Part shown: one piece after another, positions 1-8,627 of the stretch
Layout: each line of letters opens with the position of its first letter
How positions within the stretch are numbered: position 1 is the stretch's first letter
DNA from: Marsupella aquatica
Taxonomy: Eukaryota > Marchantiophyta
Reading direction: 5' to 3'
DNA: 64,000 nt
Assembly: GCA_973895155.1 (NCBI GenBank)
Contig: OZ316897.1
Location: forward strand, 16,740,001-16,804,000
Program-made: the position numbers and the translations under genes
The notes under the pieces: generated by a model
What the model saw: only the letters and a program-made list of their open reading frames with translations
The model's database searches: none
What the model was told of the DNA's origin: nothing

Positions 1-2
1 TT

Positions 3-1658
3 ATTCAGAACCCGTCAGTACCTCCTAGGCCGAATGTGCAAAGATTTGCGGCGTGCTATAATTGTGGTCAACCTGGCCATTTTGCTAGAGAATGCCCGAA
101 TGCACGCAAACAGGGTGATGGACAACCAGCTCAGCTATGTATGGGATGCCGACAGGAAGGTCATATGCTAGGGCAATGTCCTACTTGGTTGGCAGGCCTG
201 GCCGCAAATCATAAGCTTTTGCCGATCAAGATCTTACCGCCAGGTACTACCCCCGGAGGAGTTCAAATCAACCACATCGAACTAGGATGGCAAGAGGATG
301 CCGAGGCAGAGTTCGTACCATCTGATGATGAGGCCGAAGCCCTATCAACCTTCTCAGAGGAGGATTTAGATCATGATTGCTACCGGGTCTCTACTCGATC
401 TACCAGAAGGAAGGAAAGGTGGGATGGGCTGGCCAAAAATAAAGGGAAGGTTACGGAGGAAAGGATCGACTCTTCGTCAACATCAACAGAAGGAGAAGGG
501 AGGGCTCCGGCAATACAGGTAAGCCATGAGCCCACCAGTGAAACCAATCCTTCACAAGATAGCGACTTCAATCGAGATCATCCTAAGTTGTTCTACCCCT
601 CTGTTACGGCTAGTGTTAAGGAACAACTAAGAGAATTAGAAACCCTGGAGAATACCGAAGCCATTGCCAAGGATGTAAAACGAGCAAAAGCATTGTTTGC
701 TTCGGAAGACCCAACAGCTGTGGAGACTAGCGTGGCAAAACTGGCCGAATCCAAGACGGAAACACCACCAGAAGAGAAGCCGATTGTTCCCTATGACCTG
801 GCTAAAGATGTACTAGAATCTAGAGTCTCGGCAACAGTAGGTCAACTATTGAAAAATAGCCCGTACTTCCGGAAGCAATTAAGGAAGGCTATTCTCGGCA
901 AGCCGAGATTACCCAAGGTAGCAACCAGATCCGACGTACTAATGATAGAAGAAGATCAAGGAGCCCCAGCATTACCATTAATGATTCAAGGAGAATTATT
1001 ACTACGGGTACCCATCGATGGAGGATCAGGGGTATGTATTATGATTGATTCAACAGCAAAAGGGTGGGGTCTAACACCGGAGATGACTGGAAGAGTGTTG
1101 AACATGGCCAATGGATATCAGGTCATTCCGACGGGAGTGTTAACCGGCATCAAGACAGAGATAGGAGGTATCTTCTTTAGCATTAACTATGTAGTAATGA
1201 AGCCGGTAAATCCTACGTCATTCCGGCTATTGATTGGTAGGCCATGGCTGTACCTAGCCGAGGTAATAGAAGATTGGGGTAAAAAGCAGTTCACTTTCGG
1301 GACCCCCTCTATCACGGTATCCTGGGACACTAAGGATGACCGTAGGAAAAGCATAAGGGAAGTAGATGGGTACGATAGTGGACTGGAGTCAGCCGATGAA
1401 GTACGTTGGTTAGAATGCTTCACTAACCTAACCGAAGAAGGTGTCTTTGGACCAGAGGTACCCCCCAGCGGATTATGGCAAGAACCAATGGAAGGTGACT
1501 TGGAAGAAGAAGACGAAGAGGTCGAGGACTGCTTTACAATAGAATCCACCTTTTTAGCTGCAATTCCGGAGGAAGTAAAGGATGTAGACCAATTGGATGA
1601 AACGGCTAAGTGGGGAGCAGTAGCAGGGACAGTGGATTTTCTGCAGGCGTTGTGGTAG
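3..1658 (+). CDS. gag C-terminus plus aspartic protease (partial, 5' cut by window)
   Basis: The frame is open from position 3, so this is the end of a longer Gag. Two CCHC zinc knuckles lie near residues 7-20 and 35-48, counted from position 36; they bind genomic RNA. A long acidic and charged linker follows. A retropepsin-like region begins near residue 327 with DGGSG in place of the usual D-S/T-G, and a later LLIGRPWL resembles the protease flap-end motif. The GG variant of the active-site loop is unusual, and I cannot say whether the protease is active. The frame ends at TAG 1656-1658 and overlaps the pol frame by about 49 bases in the -1 direction. Confidence 0.85.
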   Translation: MQNPSVPPRPNVQRFAACYNCGQPGHFARECPNARKQGDGQPAQLCMGCRQEGHMLGQCPTWLAGLAANHKLLPIKILPPGTTPGGVQINHIELGWQEDAEAEFVPSDDEAEALSTFSEEDLDHDCYRVSTRSTRRKERWDGLAKNKGKVTEERIDSSSTSTEGEGRAPAIQVSHEPTSETNPSQDSDFNRDHPKLFYPSVTASVKEQLRELETLENTEAIAKDVKRAKALFASEDPTAVETSVAKLAESKTETPPEEKPIVPYDLAKDVLESRVSATVGQLLKNSPYFRKQLRKAILGKPRLPKVATRSDVLMIEEDQGAPALPLMIQGELLLRVPIDGGSGVCIMIDSTAKGWGLTPEMTGRVLNMANGYQVIPTGVLTGIKTEIGGIFFSINYVVMKPVNPTSFRLLIGRPWLYLAEVIEDWGKKQFTFGTPSITVSWDTKDDRRKSIREVDGYDSGLESADEVRWLECFTNLTEEGVFGPEVPPSGLWQEPMEGDLEEEDEEVEDCFTIESTFLAAIPEEVKDVDQLDETAKWGAVAGTVDFLQALW

Positions 1659-4600
1659 AGCCGACGGGGTCCACAACGCCATCGATCATCGGCAAGGAAT
1701 TAAATACCAAGGGATCGGCATACAAGCCGATTACGAGGGCAAAACAAATTGAGGCCCTATTAGAAGCCGAGAGAGCACAGCGGCCTAACTCTCAGGAGCA
1801 AGAGGTGGATGAGATGGACAGACACGATCCAGAGCCAAGGCAGGAAGGGGAGCCGACCACTAATTCAAAACCGAATAGACCGGTAAGGGGACAATCTATG
1901 GACACCAAGGAAGGGACCGACTCGGCTAGTCCAGCCGAAATCCCAGTTTATGGAGGTATGAGATTAGAGAGACTGGAAGCCGAACTGGACCCGAATTTGA
2001 AGAAGCAGATTAATATGATCCAAGCACGGCAATATCGGAAGCTCGACTTAGGAGAGGGAAGAGAACTAAACTTAGGGAGAAACCTAGCACCTGAGCTCGA
2101 GAAAGAGATCAGTGACTTATTGATTGAATTTCAGGATGTGTTTGCATGGAGTCACCAAGATCTAAAGGGAGTAGATCCAACACTAGGGGAACATCGAATT
2201 GATCTCATGTTAGGAGCCAAATCATTTCGACAACCAATTCGAAGGATGAACCCGAAGTATTCCCTGCTGGTCAAAACAGAAATCGACAAACTAGTGGAAG
2301 CTGGATTCATCACTCCAGTCCTGCATTCAGACTGGGTGTCTCCAATTGTGATAGTTCCCAAGAAAGCTGGACCCGATGGTAAACCCAAGATCCGGGTTTG
2401 TCAGGATTACAGGAAGCTGAATGAAGCAACATTAAAAGACCATTTTCCTTTACCGTTTACTGATATGGTACTAGACATGGTAGCCAGTCATGAACTATAT
2501 TCATTCATGGATGGATACTCTGGTTATAACCAAATCAGGATTCGGCAGGAAGACCAAATCAAGACGGCCTTCATCACGGAATGGGGGATCTATGTCTTCA
2601 ATCGTATGCCGTTTGGACTCTGCAACGCACCAGCTATGTTCCAACGATTAATGGTGAACATTTTTCATGATTACTTGAGAAAGTTCATGGAAATCTTCAT
2701 TGATGACTTTGCAGTATTCGGGAAGGCATCGAAACATGCTAAATACCTCAAGAAAACCTTCATGAGATGTAGGGAGGTGGGTCTCAAGTTACACCCAGAT
2801 AAATGTTTTTTTGCAGTAACCGAGGGGGTGCTACTAGGTCACAAGGTATCAAGGAAGGGCATTGAGATTGACAAAGGTAAGCTAGCAGTATGGCTAGATA
2901 TCATGCAACCTAAGAACATAAAGGATGTAAGATCCTTCTTGGGATGCATTGGTTACTATCGCCGGTTCATCAAGGATTTTGCCAAGCTAGCTTTACCATT
3001 AACCAATATGCTCAAGGCAGGAGCAGACTTCAAACCCACACCCGAACGAGTCACAGCGGTAGTAGAATTGAAGCAGATGTTAGTAGAGGCCCCAGTCATG
3101 ATAGCACCGGACTGGAACAAAGATTTTCATGTTTTTGTAGATGTCTCGGGCTTCTGTATTGGCTCAGTACTAAGTCAGTTGGATGAGAAAGGAAGGGACC
3201 ATCCCATATACTTCGCAAGCCGTCAGCTTGCCGATGCCGAACGGAACTACTCTACCACGGAAAGAGAAGCATTAGGAGTCATTTATTCTTGTAAAAAGTT
3301 TAGGCATTATTTACTAGGGTACAAGGTAATCTTTCATACTGATCATGAAAGTTTGAAGTACCTAGTCAATAAGCCGGACCTTACAGGCAGAGTAGCAAGA
3401 TGGATTTTGCTATTACAGGAGTTTGACTATGAGCTGAGGATCAAGCCGGGAAAGTTACATGCCAATGCCGACTTCTTTTCAAGGATCACAGGTAAACCTG
3501 CCACGGATTGCATCGATGATCGATTCCCCGACGAGGAGCTATTCGTTGTGGAAATAGCTGGTACATGGTACCCTGAGATTTTACAATTTCTCAGCACTTC
3601 TAGATTACAGCCAGGATTAAGCCGAGAGCAAGCCGCAGTCTTTGTGCGGAAGGTCAGACAGTATCAGTGCATTAAAGGCATACTGCACAAGCATGGAATC
3701 AACGGCACGATTCAAAGGTGTTTGGAGAAGAGAGAGGTAAAACGAGTCCTACGGGCCATGCATGGAGAGGAGGCCGGAGGACATTTTGCCCCAGTAACCA
3801 CGTCTAAGAAGATATTAAATGCCGGTTACTGGTGGCCCACCTTGCACAAAGATGTCTATCAGTTTATCAAACAATGCGATCCTTGTCAACGAGCGGGAGG
3901 ACCAAGGGCGTCCACCAGGCATCCACTGCACCCTATTCTACCTCTGGCACCATTCGAGAAGTGGGGTATTGATTACATTGGACCTCTGAAACCACTGACC
4001 CACCCTCGACGGAACAAGTACATAATCCTGGCTACGGATTATGCAACTAAATGGGTAGAGGCCAGACCAACAACGAAGGATGATGCAATTACTACGGCTA
4101 GATTCATGTATGAGCAGATCTTCACCAGGTATGGAGCACCCCTAGAATTAGTTAGTGATAGAGGAACCCATTTTTTGAATGATATAATTAGTCGTTTAAA
4201 TGAGCAGTATTTAGTTAAACATAGGCCTACTACTCCCTACCATCCAAAGGCAAACGGGTTGACAGAACGAGCAAACGGAATCATAGGAAAGATATTGAAC
4301 AAAACAGTAGCTCAGAACAAACTCGATTGGGATGATAAATTGTTTGCTGCTGTTTTTGCTTACAATCTGGCCTATAAATCCACTACCGGTCATACACCCT
4401 TCTTCTTAACCTTTGGACAAGAAGCCCTGGTACCCATGCAACTTGAGATACCGACATTTCAAGTTACAATTGAGGAAAGAGCCTCAGCGGAGGAGAGCCT
4501 AAAGGAGCGAGAATATAGGTTAGAAGCTTTAGAGGAAGCGAGAATGATTTCAGCCGAGAGAGTAGAATATAGACAGAATATCATGAAGCAGCAGTATGAT

Positions 4601-4876
4601 AAAAGGTTAAAAGTAGTTAGTATTCATACCGGTGATCTTGTGCTACTTTATGACAGTAGGTATAGTAGGTTTCCAGGAAAGCTTTACACTCGCTGGTTAG
4701 GACCCTTTAGAGTAACCATGATGTTCCCCAATGGCTCCGTGCAATTGGCCAACATTACGGGAGAGGTATATCCAGTTCGCATCCATTATGACCGCCTCAA
4801 GAAATACTATATGGACGAAGATGAAGTTGTTCGCGAGGACGCTTCACAATTAAGTGGGGAGCTATGTGATGCCTAG
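1610..4876 (+). CDS. pol: reverse transcriptase, RNase H, integrase
   Basis: The open frame begins at 1610 without an ATG, so it is probably reached by a -1 shift from the upstream frame. RT spans roughly residues 190-380, with MPFGLCNAP and the catalytic FIDD near residue 362. RNase H covers about residues 505-625. Integrase has an HHCC zinc finger (two His near 720-727, CDPC near 756). Its core has GIDYIGP, VSDRGTHF and LTERANG, with 35 residues between the second Asp and the Glu, the D,D-35-E signature. A GPF-type tail follows. No internal stop is present over 1,088 codons, so this copy looks young. The last few codons and the TAG lie inside the 3' LTR. Confidence 0.95.
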   Translation: MGSSSRDSGFSAGVVVEPTGSTTPSIIGKELNTKGSAYKPITRAKQIEALLEAERAQRPNSQEQEVDEMDRHDPEPRQEGEPTTNSKPNRPVRGQSMDTKEGTDSASPAEIPVYGGMRLERLEAELDPNLKKQINMIQARQYRKLDLGEGRELNLGRNLAPELEKEISDLLIEFQDVFAWSHQDLKGVDPTLGEHRIDLMLGAKSFRQPIRRMNPKYSLLVKTEIDKLVEAGFITPVLHSDWVSPIVIVPKKAGPDGKPKIRVCQDYRKLNEATLKDHFPLPFTDMVLDMVASHELYSFMDGYSGYNQIRIRQEDQIKTAFITEWGIYVFNRMPFGLCNAPAMFQRLMVNIFHDYLRKFMEIFIDDFAVFGKASKHAKYLKKTFMRCREVGLKLHPDKCFFAVTEGVLLGHKVSRKGIEIDKGKLAVWLDIMQPKNIKDVRSFLGCIGYYRRFIKDFAKLALPLTNMLKAGADFKPTPERVTAVVELKQMLVEAPVMIAPDWNKDFHVFVDVSGFCIGSVLSQLDEKGRDHPIYFASRQLADAERNYSTTEREALGVIYSCKKFRHYLLGYKVIFHTDHESLKYLVNKPDLTGRVARWILLLQEFDYELRIKPGKLHANADFFSRITGKPATDCIDDRFPDEELFVVEIAGTWYPEILQFLSTSRLQPGLSREQAAVFVRKVRQYQCIKGILHKHGINGTIQRCLEKREVKRVLRAMHGEEAGGHFAPVTTSKKILNAGYWWPTLHKDVYQFIKQCDPCQRAGGPRASTRHPLHPILPLAPFEKWGIDYIGPLKPLTHPRRNKYIILATDYATKWVEARPTTKDDAITTARFMYEQIFTRYGAPLELVSDRGTHFLNDIISRLNEQYLVKHRPTTPYHPKANGLTERANGIIGKILNKTVAQNKLDWDDKLFAAVFAYNLAYKSTTGHTPFFLTFGQEALVPMQLEIPTFQVTIEERASAEESLKEREYRLEALEEARMISAERVEYRQNIMKQQYDKRLKVVSIHTGDLVLLYDSRYSRFPGKLYTRWLGPFRVTMMFPNGSVQLANITGEVYPVRIHYDRLKKYYMDEDEVVREDASQLSGELCDA
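4850..4864 (+). other. polypurine tract of Gypsy-A
   Basis: A purine-rich stretch (AAGTGGGGAG, then CTA) lies directly before the LTR start TGTGATGCC at 4865. This is the usual place for plus-strand priming. Its position supports the LTR boundary inferred from the two solo LTRs. Confidence 0.65.
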
Positions 4877-4954
4877 ACAGGAATCACTCGGCCGGTTAAG
4901 TGGGTAAAGCAGGAAGGCACCCTAGGAACACCTTAGTATAGTGACAAAACAAGG

Positions 4955-4965
4955 AAAATATAAAC
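4955..4965 (+). promoter_or_regulatory. TATA-like box near the start of LTR-A
   Basis: AAAATATAAAC lies about 90 bp into the LTR and is kept in both solo LTRs (about 20065-20074 and 34645-34654, reverse strand). An ATG in good context (ACCATGG) follows at 4980. If this is the core promoter, U3 is very short and the LTR ORF is the first ORF on the genomic RNA, and is also expressed from solo LTRs. The close spacing to the first ATG makes the ATG at 5238 the safer start. Confidence 0.45.
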
Positions 4966-5237
4966 AATTAGGGGCAACCATGGAACCCGGGCAGAGGCCG
5001 GAGGTAAGGCTGAGGGTGAAAACCCGATTAGGGTTAGGGCGCGTTAAGCGTCGGCGGCTAGGAAGGATCAACGGGAAGAAGGACCGGCAGAGGAGAGGGG
5101 TAAGGAGCGCTTGCAGGAGATGGTGGCTCATTTGCGAGCACGAACTAGGCAGATGACTACGGGAGGCCAACTACTGTCAGCTGCTTAGGCAAGCACTCGG
5201 GGAGAGAGTAGATACCGACGATCAACCTAAGGAGGGT

Positions 5238-8200
5238 ATGAGCAACGTCAATCAAGCGGCACATTTCTGGGGATGGCTGTTCGAACGGGCAACTGAGTAC
5301 ATCAAGACTTACGAGGACGAGGAGTCAGAAAGGGCAGCTCGAGAACGGCAGGAGCTCGCTCGATTGTGGGAGCTGCAGAAGACGGCTTTCTTAGGAGGCG
5401 AACTCATCAAGGACGAGTTCCTGTGGACGCCTACTTCCAATCAACTCGACGATCTTCTGTTTTGCAAAGACAGCGTCGTCGGCATCCGAGAGGCCATCAA
5501 GAACTGCAACGACATACACTGGGAATTAAAGGGTAGCACAGAAAGGTGGACCCAGGCAACGGTGCTAGGAGAAACCTCCACGGCAGCAGAGATGAAGAGG
5601 AAGGGAGCCGTCAACGATGAAGCCACCCCGGCAAAAAGAACGAGGTCGGCGGCACCAAAGAAGCCAGCCGAGCAGCAGAGCAGGAGGCAGGGAGAAGCCG
5701 AAGAGGAGGAGGTCGATCCCATCAAGGCCATTCCAACCAGGGATGACACCTGGAAGGGCTGGGCGGCAACCCTACCGGTGGAGGTGCAACTACATTTTGC
5801 ACGGGAGGAGGATGCATGCTTTACGGCCATGCAGACCAAGAAGTACCAAGGCTTCATGGCCGGATCCGGCTTGGAGGCCTTTGTAAGATTACCATGGCTG
5901 AAGCCGGAGGTACCGGAGTCAGACCTATTAGAATTCGTGGGGTCATGGGAACCCGAGACCAATTGCACGAGGATATATGGGAAGGATTTCTATCTTACTC
6001 CCAAGGTGATTGCCGAAGTGTTTGGCTTGCCGATGGGCAATAAGACCAAAGTTGATACCAGGAAGACCTTGCCTGACAAGGAGTTCCGGTCGTTCCCCGG
6101 GCCATCAACGAAGAATGGCTTCTTCCGGAACACCTGCACCAACCCGCACATAGGAGAGATGATCGACTTCTTGCGGGTGACCATGCATTGTAACTTGCCG
6201 AGGGCAGAGATCGGCAAAGCACAGGTCTATCTGGCAGAAAGGCCAGACCCAAGCCGGGACTACAACGGGTACCTCCTCAACCAATTGAAGAAGATCTTAA
6301 AGGAGGAGCAGCAGGTAATCGGCATGGGGAGCGTGTCGCGGCTTGGCTATCACATGCCGCTGTTGTGCCGGTATGCCAGAGGTCAGACTTTTGCCCCGGT
6401 ACTTCCCCTGCAGGTAAGGGCACCCGAGGAAGCTCCAACGCCGAGGCCGTTGGCTGAGAAGCCTCAACCACCTGTTAGTCCTACGATCGAGCAGGTGTTT
6501 AGGCCCAGGAAGGAAGACTTGCCGATGCAGCAACCAGGCATGCAGAGTCTGCTGAAACTACTGGAGAAAGAAAAGAAATCGGCATCGGCAACAACAACGG
6601 CAACGGCAACAATGCAGGACACTACTACAGAGGTAGGCCTACACCGGCTCACAAGAAAAAACCCCTTTGCTGGAGACAAGGAGAGAATCAGGCCGGAATC
6701 CAAGCCAGGTGTTCGAATGTACGTGGGAACCTCAAGCTCCGAATCTGAGGCAGAATTGCCTGAAGCTCCTACCAACGAAGAGGAGAGGGAGAAGCCGGAC
6801 GTCCAAGAGGTAGAGGAGGCAGTGGAGGACTGCAGCCATGATAATTCCGGCTATGGGTCGGACCATCACGTTCCAGGAGTAAGGACCTGTGGCCGGTTTG
6901 TCCCCACACTTCCAAGGGTAGTGCGAGGGGACCCCAACCAGCAGAGTAGCCCTGAGTCTCCCCCACCAGATGTTGCTCCCCCGAGCTTCGACGGCATAAA
7001 ACAGACGGTGCAGGAATTTCAGGAGCGAATCAAGCAAGAGGAAAAGGCCGCCCTGGCTAAGGAAAAGGATTTACCAGGAGGAGATTGGCCGGAGGACATC
7101 AGGCGGCTAGCCGAAAAAGGAAGCAAACCTCTAGCCACGATTGAAGAGATCCGCAGGACGGCTTGGGAGCAGAGGCCACGATGGGCGATGCCGATCACTT
7201 CTACTTACTCCACCTACGCTAAGAATAGAGCCATGGAGTATGGTGAGATGTGTGGGGAACTTGCGCTCGGCATCTTTGGAGAGGAGTTGGAGGTAGGACC
7301 CTTTTTCCATAGGGAGCAGTTGGAGAAGCACCAATTAGAAGAAGCGGTGGCTTTAGAGAGAAGCAAGAAGGACGAGGTCATTCGGCGGCTTAGGAGGATG
7401 GAAGCCGAGATTGAAGATCTAAGGGCGGCCAAGAAAGCCCAAGATGAACTGCGGATTAAACGACATGAGCTGAACATCATGCAGGGGCAGTTGGACGCCG
7501 CGCAGGCTGATAATCAGAATATCAAGGATAAACTGACTCAGACGCAGGAAGAGTTGGCCGACACGATCAAAGAAAGGGAAAAGTGGAAGCAAGAGCTGAA
7601 GAATACAGAGGAGGCCCACATAACAGCCAACAGCCGGGCCATGGCGGAGACCCAAAGAAAGGAATGGGCGTTGAAAGGGGAGCTCGAGAAAATCCGCGGA
7701 GCCCTTGAGCAGAAGGAGGTCGAGTTAGGGAAATCCTATCAAGGGATTATGGCGCTGCAGCAGGAGCTTGCGTCCCTGACGGCCAGCTTCAAGGCCGACC
7801 TAAGGGAGAAGGACGAGATGCTCGAACAGACTTACGCCAAGATGAACCAGATGGAGTCTGTCATCATTGCAGAGCTCGACAAGGAGCTAAGAGCAACCCA
7901 GGAGGAGAGGGCTACCTTGAAGAAGGAATTGGAGGAAGCCCACAGGGAGCAGGAGGAGGCCAAAAACGAGCTGGAGGGGGCACGTAAGGACCTGGATGAA
8001 ACCCAAGAGGAGTTGGAGGAAATCACGAGGAAGATGGAGAACCTACAGCGGCGGGCCGACAACCAAACAGAGCGGCTGAAGAAACAAGCCGCAGTATTTA
8101 AATGCTTAGCTGCAGCAGGTCCATCTCCTGTTGGGACAAACCAGTTACCAGGGGTGGTAATTGCCGAAGGACAAGCCGCGCCACCTGCACCAGTGCCGGA

Positions 8201-8627
8201 AGTAAGTGGGAAGGGGAAGGGACCAGCTGCCGAGCCACCAACGAAGAAGAGGCGGAAACCTTCAGGGTCAAGGAGTAATACGACTTCACAGGCCGTGGTG
8301 ATCAAGGAGGTAGACCCAGCACCGACCCCAGACAGGGTCACGGCTAAGGATCCAACTACCCTAGGGGAAGGGGAGGCCGAAGCCGTGGGAGTGGCTGAAG
8401 CCGAAGCCGTGGGAGTGGCTGAAGCCGAAGCCGTGGGAGTGGCTGAAGCCGAAGCCGTGGGTATTGCCGAGGCCGGTGTCGAGGCTGAAGCCGAAGGTGG
8501 ACCCAGTCAGGCCGATGGAGAGTTGACTCGGTCAAGGGCAGGTAATCTGTCAGTAGGCGGGCCAACGGCAGTGGCTGAGGAGGAAGTGTTGGGGGCGTCC
8601 ATTGAGGATCCACCACCGGTGTCGTGA
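5238..8627 (+). CDS. LTR-encoded protein (LTR-A protein), coiled coil, unknown function
   Basis: This is 1,129 codons wholly inside the LTR. The N-terminus (about residues 1-110) is charged. A basic, nuclear-signal-like stretch (PAKRTRS, APKKP) lies near 125-145. A conserved globular part spans about 185-365 and includes LPWLKPE, DFYLTPKVIAEVFGLP and NGFFRNTC; its layout recalls the plant mobile domain, but I cannot confirm that. A Pro/Glu-rich linker follows, then a long heptad-rich coiled coil (about 695-955), then a low-complexity tail with KKRRKP near 1000. ATG 5238 is chosen because the frame upstream carries TGA at 5154-5156. In the solo LTR at 15504-20165 that codon is CGA, and there the frame runs from an ATG equivalent to 4980. 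The globular part and coiled coil recur in the LTR-B protein. Function unknown. Confidence 0.85.
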   Translation: MSNVNQAAHFWGWLFERATEYIKTYEDEESERAARERQELARLWELQKTAFLGGELIKDEFLWTPTSNQLDDLLFCKDSVVGIREAIKNCNDIHWELKGSTERWTQATVLGETSTAAEMKRKGAVNDEATPAKRTRSAAPKKPAEQQSRRQGEAEEEEVDPIKAIPTRDDTWKGWAATLPVEVQLHFAREEDACFTAMQTKKYQGFMAGSGLEAFVRLPWLKPEVPESDLLEFVGSWEPETNCTRIYGKDFYLTPKVIAEVFGLPMGNKTKVDTRKTLPDKEFRSFPGPSTKNGFFRNTCTNPHIGEMIDFLRVTMHCNLPRAEIGKAQVYLAERPDPSRDYNGYLLNQLKKILKEEQQVIGMGSVSRLGYHMPLLCRYARGQTFAPVLPLQVRAPEEAPTPRPLAEKPQPPVSPTIEQVFRPRKEDLPMQQPGMQSLLKLLEKEKKSASATTTATATMQDTTTEVGLHRLTRKNPFAGDKERIRPESKPGVRMYVGTSSSESEAELPEAPTNEEEREKPDVQEVEEAVEDCSHDNSGYGSDHHVPGVRTCGRFVPTLPRVVRGDPNQQSSPESPPPDVAPPSFDGIKQTVQEFQERIKQEEKAALAKEKDLPGGDWPEDIRRLAEKGSKPLATIEEIRRTAWEQRPRWAMPITSTYSTYAKNRAMEYGEMCGELALGIFGEELEVGPFFHREQLEKHQLEEAVALERSKKDEVIRRLRRMEAEIEDLRAAKKAQDELRIKRHELNIMQGQLDAAQADNQNIKDKLTQTQEELADTIKEREKWKQELKNTEEAHITANSRAMAETQRKEWALKGELEKIRGALEQKEVELGKSYQGIMALQQELASLTASFKADLREKDEMLEQTYAKMNQMESVIIAELDKELRATQEERATLKKELEEAHREQEEAKNELEGARKDLDETQEELEEITRKMENLQRRADNQTERLKKQAAVFKCLAAAGPSPVGTNQLPGVVIAEGQAAPPAPVPEVSGKGKGPAAEPPTKKRRKPSGSRSNTTSQAVVIKEVDPAPTPDRVTAKDPTTLGEGEAEAVGVAEAEAVGVAEAEAVGVAEAEAVGIAEAGVEAEAEGGPSQADGELTRSRAGNLSVGGPTAVAEEEVLGASIEDPPPVS
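8376..8471 (+). repeat. 24-bp coding tandem repeat in the LTR-A ORF
   Basis: Four units of 24 bp (GCCGAAGCCGTGGGAGTGGC then TGAA), the last diverged, encode repeated A-E-A-V-G-V-A-E. The unit length keeps the frame. The two solo LTRs have Ala/Glu-rich sequence here but not this array, so it expanded in this copy's lineage. Confidence 0.85.
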
